From: DATHWB01 sp035544575
GTDB taxonomy: Bacteria; Actinomycetota; Acidimicrobiia; Spongiisociales; ZC4RG35
DNA: 54,379 nucleotides
Direction: 5' to 3'
Assembly (NCBI GenBank): GCA_035544575.1
Contig: DATKEC010000059.1
Coordinates: 1-54,379 of the forward strand
Both the position numbers and the translations under genes were made by a program. Shown here in pieces: positions 44,813-52,353 of this stretch. The notes beneath the pieces are model-generated. The model had not been told where the DNA came from, did not search any database, and saw only the letters and a program-made list of their open reading frames with translations. Numbering within the stretch: the first letter of the stretch is position 1; the number at the start of each line of letters is the position of its first letter.

Positions 44813-45673
44813 TCATCCGTCGCCTCCTTCGAGGGTTGTGATACGTGTGGAGATTTCCCGGGCCAGGCGGGTGAGGTGGTCGACGACGAAGGTCGCGAGA
44901 TCGAGGCCCGGGTCGTGGATCAGCGGGGTGAGGTCGATGGCGTAGGTGAGCGCTTCGGCCGAGTCGACTTCGTGACTGGCCGAGAACGTGGCGTGGGCCA
45001 GCCTGCGACCCGCCACCGCCAGGTCGTAGCGCTTTCCGCCCGACACCTGGGAGTCGTAGACCCCCATCAGTGCCCGCGCCAGGTTCTGGCGCGGGGAGAC
45101 GTCGAAGATCACCTTGTCCGTGTCGGGGAGCCAGTCGAGATCGCGCCACACCTCACAGCCGTAGACAGCGGCCGGTCGATGCGATTCGGGCACCAGTCTG
45201 AGGGCGTCGATCGTCCGCAGCGCCACGGCGACATGGGTGTCGTGCTTGTCCGCCGGATTGTGCGTGTAGACCACATCCGGTCGGCTGACCGTCACCAACT
45301 CTGCGAGTTCTTCGACGATCTCTGTCGCCGGGGCGGTCTTGACTGCCCCACTGGAATGGCCGAGCAGGACCGCGGCGCTGTACTCGCCGATCACGGCTGC
45401 TTTTGCCTCCTCCTGCGCTCGCACCTGTCGCATCTCGACGTCGGTGTGGTCGGCATACGCGGCGCTGCGGGGGCTGCCGGCGCCGTCGGTGACCGTGACG
45501 GCGGTGAACCAGCGGTCCTCGGAGGCGAAGCACTCGAGGATTCCGTGTTGGGCCATCAGCGGTACGTCGTCGGGGTGTGCCCCGATGGCGAGGTGGGTCG
45601 TGCGTCCCAGCGCCGCCTCCTCGCTGACCCCATCGGGCACGAAGACATGCGACCCGGGCCCGAGTGACCTCAT
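44813..45673 (-). CDS. PIG-L family deacetylase
   Basis: 286 residues. Zinc-dependent N-deacetylase family, related to MshB and to archaeal chitobiose deacetylase. LAIGAHPDDVPLMAQHGI gives the His, catalytic Asp and second Asp of the AHPDD motif, and HNPADKHDTHVAV supplies the third zinc-binding His. The usual Glu after HPDD is Val here, but that residue is not a metal ligand. N-terminal extension of about 25 residues. Likely removes acetyl from GlcNAc or GlcNAc oligomers. ATG at 45673 overlaps the preceding stop (ATGA). Confidence 0.85.
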   Translation of the reverse strand: MRSLGPGSHVFVPDGVSEEAALGRTTHLAIGAHPDDVPLMAQHGILECFASEDRWFTAVTVTDGAGSPRSAAYADHTDVEMRQVRAQEEAKAAVIGEYSAAVLLGHSSGAVKTAPATEIVEELAELVTVSRPDVVYTHNPADKHDTHVAVALRTIDALRLVPESHRPAAVYGCEVWRDLDWLPDTDKVIFDVSPRQNLARALMGVYDSQVSGGKRYDLAVAGRRLAHATFSASHEVDSAEALTYAIDLTPLIHDPGLDLATFVVDHLTRLAREISTRITTLEGGDG

Positions 45674-47046
45674 GGTGTCCCAGGCCTGACAGGAAGAGAG
45701 GCAGCTGCCACGGATTGGCCGACACGCTTGAGCCGCTCGTCGGGGATGTGAAGGAAGATCGAAGTCTCGTCCAGCCCGGCGAGCACCTTCTCGGCGTGTG
45801 CGACGATGACCTCACCGCCGTTCCCCGAGCAGACGCGCCCGAGGACCAGGACATGGTCGATGTCATAGAGGGTGGCGTAGTGGGCCACCGCGTAGCCCAG
45901 CCAGCATCCGATTGTCTCGTAGACGCGGTGCGCGCGCGAGTCTCCCGCAGCCATGAGAGCCTGGATCGTGACGAGCCGTTCGGCCGGCGGGGTGGATGCG
46001 TCGAGATCGATGCCCGCCGCACCGGCGAGCCGGATGGCGCCGATCTGGGAGAAATACTGGGCTCCACATCCCGCGTCGCCCGACCACTCGTCGATCGGTG
46101 CGGTGGCGCTGTAGTCGATCGGGGCGAAGGCGAGTTCGTTCAGCCAGCCGGTGATGTCGCCGTCGCGGTTGACATATCCGGCTGCCTCGCTCGATCCCAT
46201 CGCGATCCCGAGCACGGCGTCGGCCCCGAGGCTCATCGATCCGGCGAGGGCGGTGACCTCGCCGTCGTTGACGATCTCGAGGGGCACATCCCACTCGTCC
46301 CGGATTCGCGAGAACAGCGTCCGGGCATCGCGAGCGAAAGCATCTGGGGGAATGCCCCGGAAGAGCGACGCCACCCTCACCTGGTTGTCGATCCACACGC
46401 CCGCCGAGCTTCCACCGATCGCTTCGACGGTCGGCAGGTGGGCGGCGGCGGCTCGGAGCCCGGCATCGATGTGCGAGTGGTGATACGAGACGTCGACGGC
46501 GGTTCGGGGCTCCCACGGATACTCCCCCGCCCACACGACTTCGCCGTCGGAAACAGCACTCACCTTGTAGTCGCTGGCACCCAGGTCGAACCCGATTCGG
46601 TGGCCATCGAGATGGCGGCCGAGCCGAACCGTCCGCTCTGCGGGTGCCGGCAGGTCGGCGGGGGAGACGGCCGTGATCGAGAAGTCGCCGTACACCGTTC
46701 CCATGAAGCCGGCGTCGAAAGCCCGGGCTCCCTCAGGCGAGTATGTGCCGACGAGGTGTTCGACCACGTCCGGCGGCCCCGCCACCAGGACGCGTGAGGC
46801 GCCGCGCTGCCACAGACGGGTTTTCAGGAAGCGTTCGGCATAGAAGAGGTTTTCGCCGTGCCGGGGATGGTCGGGGTGGTAGACGGACGTCTCGTGCACC
46901 GTCACCGAGCCGTCGGGTTTCATCATTGCGATCTGGAGCCGGCTGTCCGAACTGCTCTCGAGCACGCCCGACATGAACGCACGGTTGAAGACGATGGCGG
47001 GGCGGTGATCGGGGTCGAGTGGGGGCACGAACTGGAGGTCCATCAC
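45670..47046 (-). CDS. Divergent ROK/ASKHA-fold protein, putative amino-sugar kinase
   Basis: 458 residues, longer than standard ROK kinases (about 300). An N-terminal region of about 150 residues has no motif I know. The ASKHA fold then starts with RIGFDLGASDYKVSAV (phosphate-1 loop, DxGAxxxK in place of DxGGTK), EIVNDGEVTALAG has the catalytic-base Asp, and GIAMGSSEAAGY replaces the usual LGTGIGGG phosphate-2 loop. The zinc motif of typical ROK proteins is absent. Kinase activity is thus an inference. It may phosphorylate glucosamine released by the deacetylase. Starts GTG 47046 or ATG 47043, both overlapping the regulator stop. Confidence 0.65.
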   Translation of the reverse strand: MMDLQFVPPLDPDHRPAIVFNRAFMSGVLESSSDSRLQIAMMKPDGSVTVHETSVYHPDHPRHGENLFYAERFLKTRLWQRGASRVLVAGPPDVVEHLVGTYSPEGARAFDAGFMGTVYGDFSITAVSPADLPAPAERTVRLGRHLDGHRIGFDLGASDYKVSAVSDGEVVWAGEYPWEPRTAVDVSYHHSHIDAGLRAAAAHLPTVEAIGGSSAGVWIDNQVRVASLFRGIPPDAFARDARTLFSRIRDEWDVPLEIVNDGEVTALAGSMSLGADAVLGIAMGSSEAAGYVNRDGDITGWLNELAFAPIDYSATAPIDEWSGDAGCGAQYFSQIGAIRLAGAAGIDLDASTPPAERLVTIQALMAAGDSRAHRVYETIGCWLGYAVAHYATLYDIDHVLVLGRVCSGNGGEVIVAHAEKVLAGLDETSIFLHIPDERLKRVGQSVAAASLPVRPGTP

Positions 47047-48257
47047 ACGACTCCGAGCTCGTGGTGGAGCACCAGTGAGATCGCACCCTGCAAAGCGGCT
47101 TCGGGTCCGACGGTCCCGAAACGGATGTCGGTCTTGGCGGCGAGGGCAGGGAGCACGCGTTGGGATAGCTCGCTCCGGGCGGAGTCGAGCAACCGCGGTC
47201 CGAGCCTCTCGATTCCGCCTGTGACGACCAACGCGTGGATGTCGAGCACACCGACGAGAGTGGCGATGGTGGTGCCGAGGCGGCGACCTGCGGCGTCGAT
47301 GATGTCGATCGCACTGGCATCACCTTCCTCGGCGGCCGTAGCGGCGATCTCGAGCACGTCGCCGTCGGGGGTGTCGGCGCGGCCGAATCCGTTCGAGCGC
47401 AACGCCCGTGCGAGGCTCGGCACCGAGATCGTCATCTCCAGGCACCCGCGGTTGCCGCATGCGCACAGCGGGGCATCCGGCCCGCTACCGACATGGCCGA
47501 TCTCGCCCGCGCCGAAGGCGTCGCCGGTGTACAGGCGTCCGTCGAGGATGATCCCGGCACCCACGCCGCGGCCGATCTTGAGGGCGATGAGGTTGTTGGT
47601 CGACTCCGCCACCTGTGCGTACTCGGCGAGTGCCACGGCCCGGCTGTCGTTCATCACGTGCACCGGCAGACCGAATCGCTCTTCGAGTCGTTGCCGCAGT
47701 GGCAGATCCCGCCACGCCAGGTTCGACGCTTCGACGATGGTGCCTGCGTCGTCGACGACGCCGGGAGTGGCGATGCCGATCCCGAGGAGCGGCGCGGAGG
47801 CCGACGCGATCAGTTCTGCGATCGTCGCCTCTGCCAGGCGGACCGCGCCTTCGCCGGTCTCCCCGATGCGCCGGGGGTCTATGCGGGAGACGACCTGATC
47901 GCGGAGGTCCGTGACCTTGGCCGCGATGAGACCGTTGGAGAGATCGACCGCACCGACGCATCGGGAATCATTGGCGATTGAGTAGAGAGTGGGGGGCTTG
48001 CCGCCCGCAGACGGTCCGGTGCCGATGCTGCGGACGAGCCCGTCGGAGACGAGTTCGGAGACGAGATGGGAGACGGTGGCCGCGGTGAGACCGCTGGAGC
48101 GGACGATCTCTGCCCGGGTGGTCGACTCGGACCGGAACACCTGTTGGAGAACCAAACGCCGGTTCTGGCTCCTGGTGTCCTGTTTCGTTGCCTTCTGGGC
48201 GACCCGGAGTGGGCGACTGATGACGTCCTCGCAAGGGTGAGGCGGCGGCGGGTCCAC
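47043..48257 (-). CDS. ROK-family transcriptional repressor (NagC/XylR-like)
   Basis: 404 residues. An N-terminal winged helix-turn-helix (RRLVLQQVFRSESTTRAEIV, then LTAATVSHLVSELVSDGLV) is joined to a ROK sugar-binding domain with the zinc motif CACGNRGCLE. ROK repressors release DNA on binding a sugar or sugar phosphate, often GlcNAc-6-P or GlcN-6-P. GTG at 48257 is the only start that keeps the helix-turn-helix in full. First gene of the operon; likely represses its own promoter through the dyad just upstream. Confidence 0.9.
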   Translation of the reverse strand: MDPPPPHPCEDVISRPLRVAQKATKQDTRSQNRRLVLQQVFRSESTTRAEIVRSSGLTAATVSHLVSELVSDGLVRSIGTGPSAGGKPPTLYSIANDSRCVGAVDLSNGLIAAKVTDLRDQVVSRIDPRRIGETGEGAVRLAEATIAELIASASAPLLGIGIATPGVVDDAGTIVEASNLAWRDLPLRQRLEERFGLPVHVMNDSRAVALAEYAQVAESTNNLIALKIGRGVGAGIILDGRLYTGDAFGAGEIGHVGSGPDAPLCACGNRGCLEMTISVPSLARALRSNGFGRADTPDGDVLEIAATAAEEGDASAIDIIDAAGRRLGTTIATLVGVLDIHALVVTGGIERLGPRLLDSARSELSQRVLPALAAKTDIRFGTVGPEAALQGAISLVLHHELGVV

Positions 48258-48273
48258 CGGTCCCGGATAGTTA

Positions 48274-48315
48274 CTTTCTTTACTGAAGTTAGAAAGATTG
48301 GACCAGTGTTGTCAA
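48274..48315 (-). promoter_or_regulatory. Promoter of the amino-sugar operon with overlapping dyad
   Basis: On the minus strand TTGACA (48315-48310), an 18-nt spacer and TAACTT (48291-48286) form a good promoter. CTTTCT (48274-48279) and AGAAAG (48291-48296) make an inverted repeat around the -10, a likely ROK repressor site. The start codon is about 22 nt after the expected +1. The gap 48258-48359 holds nothing else except a small GAAA hairpin near 48343-48354. Confidence 0.55.
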
Positions 48316-48359
48316 CCATCGGGAGCACGTTCTTTTTCGCGACCTCTTTCGAGGAGCGG

Positions 48360-48593
48360 CTAGAGCCAGACGTCGGTGGACCGGTCGCGGGTGAGGTATG
48401 TCCAGCGACGGCATCCGTGGGCGTGAAACCACGCTTCGGGCATCGGGCCGTTGCGGTTCGAGTTCATGAACACCCGGTCGACATCGCGAGCCTCGGGATC
48501 GGTGATGTCGTCTGGGACCTGGGGAACCTCACCGTATCCGAACTCTTCGACCGAGCGCAGACCGCAGAACGCACACGGGATCGTGAGTGCCAT
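48360..48593 (-). CDS. soxD: Sarcosine oxidase subunit delta
   Basis: 77 residues. IPCAFCGLRSVEEF has two of the zinc-binding Cys, and the C-terminal half has WFHAHGCRRWTYLTRD, the SoxD hallmark, with His and Cys ligands. SoxD is a small structural zinc subunit of heterotetrameric sarcosine oxidase. ATG at 48593 overlaps the soxB stop (ATGA). Slightly shorter than usual (about 90-100). Confidence 0.9.
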   Translation of the reverse strand: MALTIPCAFCGLRSVEEFGYGEVPQVPDDITDPEARDVDRVFMNSNRNGPMPEAWFHAHGCRRWTYLTRDRSTDVWL

Positions 48594-49804
48594 CAGTGCG
48601 TGCCCGCCGAACCGGCGTCGGCCATGATGGCATCGGTTGCGAATCGGTCATAGGAGAACGGAGCGATCAGCTCCGGGGTTTCCCCGGTGGCGATCAGCCG
48701 CGCCATCTGTTCGCCGCCCACCGGTATGGCCTTGAACCCCCAGGTTCCCCACCCGGTCGACACGAGGAAGCCCTCGACCGGTGTGGTGCCCATGATCGGC
48801 GAGGCGTCCGGGGAGATGTCGCAGACTCCCGCCCACTGACGCAGGATGGCCAGATCGGCCATGAACGGCAGCATCGCCACGGCCTTGGCCGAACAGCTCT
48901 GCAGGAACTCGAACGTCGATCCATACGAGTACCCCGGGGCGCGTTCGTACTCGGCCCCCATCAGCATCTCGCCGCGTGGTGTCTGGCTGACGTAGAACGG
49001 GAAGTCGACCGAACCGACGATCATCGGGAAGCCCTCGGCATAGTGATTCGTCACGTATGCCTGGAGCGGATGGCTGCGGATCGGCATCCGGAGACCAACC
49101 ATGTCGGCGATCTGGGTGACGTGGCCGCCCACTGCGCTGAGGACCGTCGGAGCGGAGATGGGACCGCGATCGGTCTGGACTCCCGTCACGCGGCCGGCGG
49201 CAGTGGCGATGCCGGTGACGGTGGTGCGCGGAAGGACATCGACGCCGGCGTCCATCGCTCCCTCGGCCAGCAGCCACACCACACGGTCGTGCCGGGCCGT
49301 CGCGCCCCGCAGGTGATAGGACGCTCCCAGGATCGGATATCCGCTGCCCCCCACCGACAGATCGAGCTGGGGAACCAACGCCTTGACCTCTTCTGGTGTG
49401 AGGAAGACGGTCTCGGCTCCGGCGGCGGTGTTCATCAGCGCCCGCTTCTTCTCACCGCGGACGGTCCCCTCGCTGTGCACGGTCCAGATCAGCCCCTTCT
49501 CCTGGTGCATGATCCAGCGCCCGGAGTCGTCTTCGATGCGCTGGTAGAGTTCGAGGCTCCGCTGGTAGAACCTGATCGCTTCGGGAATCCCGTAGTTGGC
49601 GCGGATCACCGTCGTGTTGCGACCCGAGTTCCCGCCGCCGATGTAGCCGCGTTCGATCACCGCCACGTCGGTGATCCCGTGCTCGCGGGCGAGCCAGTAG
49701 GCGGTGGAGAGCCCGTGGCCGCCTCCGCCGATGATGACCACGTCGTAGCTGGTCTTCTGCTCGCTCCACTTGAGCCGGATACGGCGTTCCACGAACTCGT
49801 TCAC
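48593..49804 (-). CDS. soxB: Sarcosine oxidase subunit beta
   Basis: 403 residues, full length. FAD-dependent oxidase subunit that converts sarcosine to glycine and an imine/formaldehyde unit. The dinucleotide loop is VVIIGGGGHGLSTAYWLA, and RGYIGGGNSGRNTTVIRANY is the flavin-binding stretch with conserved Arg and Asn. WAGVCDISPDASPIMG and GWGTWGFKAIPVGGEQMA are typical of SoxB. GTG at 49804 overlaps the soxG stop (GTGA). Confidence 0.9.
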   Translation of the reverse strand: MNEFVERRIRLKWSEQKTSYDVVIIGGGGHGLSTAYWLAREHGITDVAVIERGYIGGGNSGRNTTVIRANYGIPEAIRFYQRSLELYQRIEDDSGRWIMHQEKGLIWTVHSEGTVRGEKKRALMNTAAGAETVFLTPEEVKALVPQLDLSVGGSGYPILGASYHLRGATARHDRVVWLLAEGAMDAGVDVLPRTTVTGIATAAGRVTGVQTDRGPISAPTVLSAVGGHVTQIADMVGLRMPIRSHPLQAYVTNHYAEGFPMIVGSVDFPFYVSQTPRGEMLMGAEYERAPGYSYGSTFEFLQSCSAKAVAMLPFMADLAILRQWAGVCDISPDASPIMGTTPVEGFLVSTGWGTWGFKAIPVGGEQMARLIATGETPELIAPFSYDRFATDAIMADAGSAGTH

Positions 49805-50157
49805 ATCCGCTCCTCGAGGTCGCGGCGCAGGGAAGTACGGCACAGCACCAGGGCGGTGTCGCCGTTCACCCAGATCTTGACGGCCAGGCCGGCGACCATC
49901 CCCTGGGTGAAGTACGAGACGAGGCTGGGAAGCTCCCACTCCGCCTCCCGCCGGCACCACGCTTCCAACTCCTCCCGCGGCAGCTGGACGCCGACGTGGC
50001 CGTCGTCGACCACCGTGATGGCGTGTTCGTCGTCGACCACGACCTCGGTGGCATCGAGCACGAGGGCTTCGTCGGGGGCGATCTGCAGCACCACGCCGTC
50101 GGAAGCGATGGAACCGATCGCATCCGGTGTCGTGACCACCCGGATCACGTCGAGCAT
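49801..50157 (-). CDS. soxG: Sarcosine oxidase subunit gamma
   Basis: 118 residues. Weakly conserved small subunit, identified mainly from its place between soxA and soxB and a C-terminal segment SYFTQGMVAGLAVKIWVNGD plus VLCRTSLRRDLEERM, as in SoxG proteins. Shorter than usual (about 170-200), so the N-terminal part is reduced. ATG at 50157 is nearly joined to the soxA stop; GTG 50172 inside soxA is an alternative. Confidence 0.65.
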   Translation of the reverse strand: MLDVIRVVTTPDAIGSIASDGVVLQIAPDEALVLDATEVVVDDEHAITVVDDGHVGVQLPREELEAWCRREAEWELPSLVSYFTQGMVAGLAVKIWVNGDTALVLCRTSLRRDLEERM

Positions 50158-50158
50158 C

Positions 50159-52348
50159 TCAGGCGCGGGCACGATCGCCCCCCGGGTCGTAGAACGGCGT
50201 CGGCACGTGGCGGGCCTCGCTCCCCCCGACGATCACCGTTGCCGGAACCGCGCCATCGACCAGATCGACCCAGGCCAGCATCACCGACACGCCGAGGACC
50301 GGCGACCACGCCGCCGACGTGACATAGCCGGCGATCTCACCGTCGCGATACACCGGTGTCCCGTCCACAGGGCTCTCGCCATCGACGATGAGACCGACGA
50401 GCTTCTTGGCGAGCGGCATGGCGGCGAGGCGGGAGAGTGCCGCCCGGCCCACGAAATCCGCCTTGTCCATCTTCACCGCCCAATCCATCCCGAGTCGCCG
50501 GGGGGTGCTGTCTGGCTCAGTGTCCATCCCGATGATGATGTGGCCCTTCTCCAACCGCAGCGTCTGCAGCGTCTGCAGCCCGTGGGGGGCGATCCCGAGC
50601 TCCGAGCCGAGTTCCATCAACCGCTGCCACAGGTCGACCGAATGGCGAACAGGGTGATGCAGCTCGTAGGACGTCTCTCCGGTGAAACTGAGGCGGTACA
50701 CATGGCAGGGGACGCCGGCGATCTCGGCCGGGCGGTGTCCCATGAACGACATCGGCTCGCCGAGACCCGCACGAGCGACGAGCTCGGAGGCTCGGGGCCC
50801 GCTGACGTTGATCGCGCCAAGGGAGTGGGTTCGATCCATGATCCGGACGTCGGCGTCGAAAGCGGTCGCCCAGTCCCTGACCCAGGCTTCGGCGTGCGAG
50901 GCCCCTCCGGAGGTGAACGACAGATGGAAGGTGGCGTCGTCGACCCGCGAGATGAGGCCATCGTCCATGAGTCCGCCGGATTCGGCCAGGACCAGCGCGT
51001 AGCGGGACCGCCCCGGTCGGATGTCGGCGATGCGACAGGGGTAGATCCGTTCCAGGAACGCCACCGAGTCAGGACCCTGGACGATCATCTTGCCGAGTGT
51101 GCCGACGTCGCACAGCGAGACCGCTTGCCTGACCGCCCAGTACTCCCGGTCGGTGTCGGGATAGACCCATGGGCGGAACCAGCCTCCGATCCGATCCATG
51201 CGCGCTCCCAGGCCGGCATGGACCGAGTCGAGTCCCGTGCGCTGGATCGGCGGCAGGCGGAAGCCGGCGGCTGCCTCCCCGATGTTCAATTGGCGTGCGA
51301 GCGGACGGGCCGTGAACGTGGGCTGGAGTTCGCCCCCTCTGTCCAAGATGAAGGACCGCAGGTAGGGCGTGCAGACGACACCTTGACAGGTTCCCGTCCC
51401 TGCCAGCGTGGCCCGCTTGAGAAGTTCGATCTGGTCGAACCCGCGCTCCCAGACGAAATCGAGATCGGCGAGGGTGACTCCCGAGCAGGGACAGATCGTT
51501 CCGGCTGGAGGGCACTCGGGAAGCGTCGGGTCTCCGGCCGCTCCGCCGACCGCCCGCACCGATCCGTCCTCGACCATTCTGGCCAGCAGATTGCGGGGGT
51601 AGGTCCCGAGATCGACGGCGACGGTGTCGCATTCGAAGCGTTGGACCGAACCGTCGGTCTCGACAAGGGCGGCTCGTACCCGGCCGTGGCCTTCGATCGC
51701 GATCAACCTGCCTTCGACCAACCGGCTATCAACCCCGTCGGGGGCAGACCCGATCGCCACCACGACGCCGAGGTCGACGCCCGCCGCCGCGAACTGCGCC
51801 GCCGCGCGCTTGGTGACCACGCCGGCGAGCCCCGAACCCGGGACCACCGGATGGATCTCGGCCGCGCCGGTGGCGACGACGACATCGTCGCAGTGGAATC
51901 GGAGGATCTCGCCGTCGACGCGCGCCAGCACGACCGGCCCCCGATACACCGCCAGCGCCTCGGAACCGTCCTGGGCATCGAGGACGCTGACAGACCGGCC
52001 CGCCGCGCGCAGCCGGTTGGCCTCCGCGTTCCCGCTGGCCCCCCCACCGATCACCACGGAGTCGACGTGCACGTTGCGATGGCCCGAGCGATGACCGCTC
52101 CGCTGGTTGGGAAGCGGGGGATGGACGTCGACAGGCGTGGTGATGACCGTCATGGCCGACGATGCGATGGTCCGGCACATCCGCTGATGCGGGATGCCGT
52201 CGATGGTGGCGAGACAGTTGGGGCAGTCACCGGCGTTGCACAGACAGCCCGCCGGCAGCGTGCCTGACCGGCTCAACGCAACCAGGACGGAGTCCCCGGC
52301 GACGAAGGGAACCGGGGCGCCGTCGATGCCGAGAATCTGTTCGGGCAC
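50159..52348 (-). CDS. soxA: Sarcosine oxidase subunit alpha, shortened reductase domain
   Basis: 729 residues against about 950-1000 for typical SoxA. The N-terminal 2Fe-2S-like domain has CLCNAGDCPNCLATIDG and a further Cys in QRMCRT. A Rossmann domain (VVIGGGASGNAEANRLRAAG) runs to about residue 290 and is about 100 or more residues shorter than usual. A BFD-like Cys cluster follows (ICPCSGVTLADLDFV, GTCQGVVC). The C-terminal half is the folate-binding GcvT domain that captures the one-carbon unit as methylene-tetrahydrofolate. GTG start 6 nt after the ATPase gene. Confidence 0.9.
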   Translation of the reverse strand: MPEQILGIDGAPVPFVAGDSVLVALSRSGTLPAGCLCNAGDCPNCLATIDGIPHQRMCRTIASSAMTVITTPVDVHPPLPNQRSGHRSGHRNVHVDSVVIGGGASGNAEANRLRAAGRSVSVLDAQDGSEALAVYRGPVVLARVDGEILRFHCDDVVVATGAAEIHPVVPGSGLAGVVTKRAAAQFAAAGVDLGVVVAIGSAPDGVDSRLVEGRLIAIEGHGRVRAALVETDGSVQRFECDTVAVDLGTYPRNLLARMVEDGSVRAVGGAAGDPTLPECPPAGTICPCSGVTLADLDFVWERGFDQIELLKRATLAGTGTCQGVVCTPYLRSFILDRGGELQPTFTARPLARQLNIGEAAAGFRLPPIQRTGLDSVHAGLGARMDRIGGWFRPWVYPDTDREYWAVRQAVSLCDVGTLGKMIVQGPDSVAFLERIYPCRIADIRPGRSRYALVLAESGGLMDDGLISRVDDATFHLSFTSGGASHAEAWVRDWATAFDADVRIMDRTHSLGAINVSGPRASELVARAGLGEPMSFMGHRPAEIAGVPCHVYRLSFTGETSYELHHPVRHSVDLWQRLMELGSELGIAPHGLQTLQTLRLEKGHIIIGMDTEPDSTPRRLGMDWAVKMDKADFVGRAALSRLAAMPLAKKLVGLIVDGESPVDGTPVYRDGEIAGYVTSAAWSPVLGVSVMLAWVDLVDGAVPATVIVGGSEARHVPTPFYDPGGDRARA

Positions 52349-52353
52349 CTTGA

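Noticed and set aside
48343..48354. CCTC-GAAA-GAGG hairpin downstream of soxD as a terminator
   Set aside because: Only a 4-bp stem and no T tract on the minus strand; too weak to call.
48587..52267. Open frame of over 1200 codons on the plus strand opposite the sox genes
   Set aside because: It spans soxB, soxG and soxA in antisense, is Arg/Asp/His-rich without domains, and crosses gene borders; a composition artefact.
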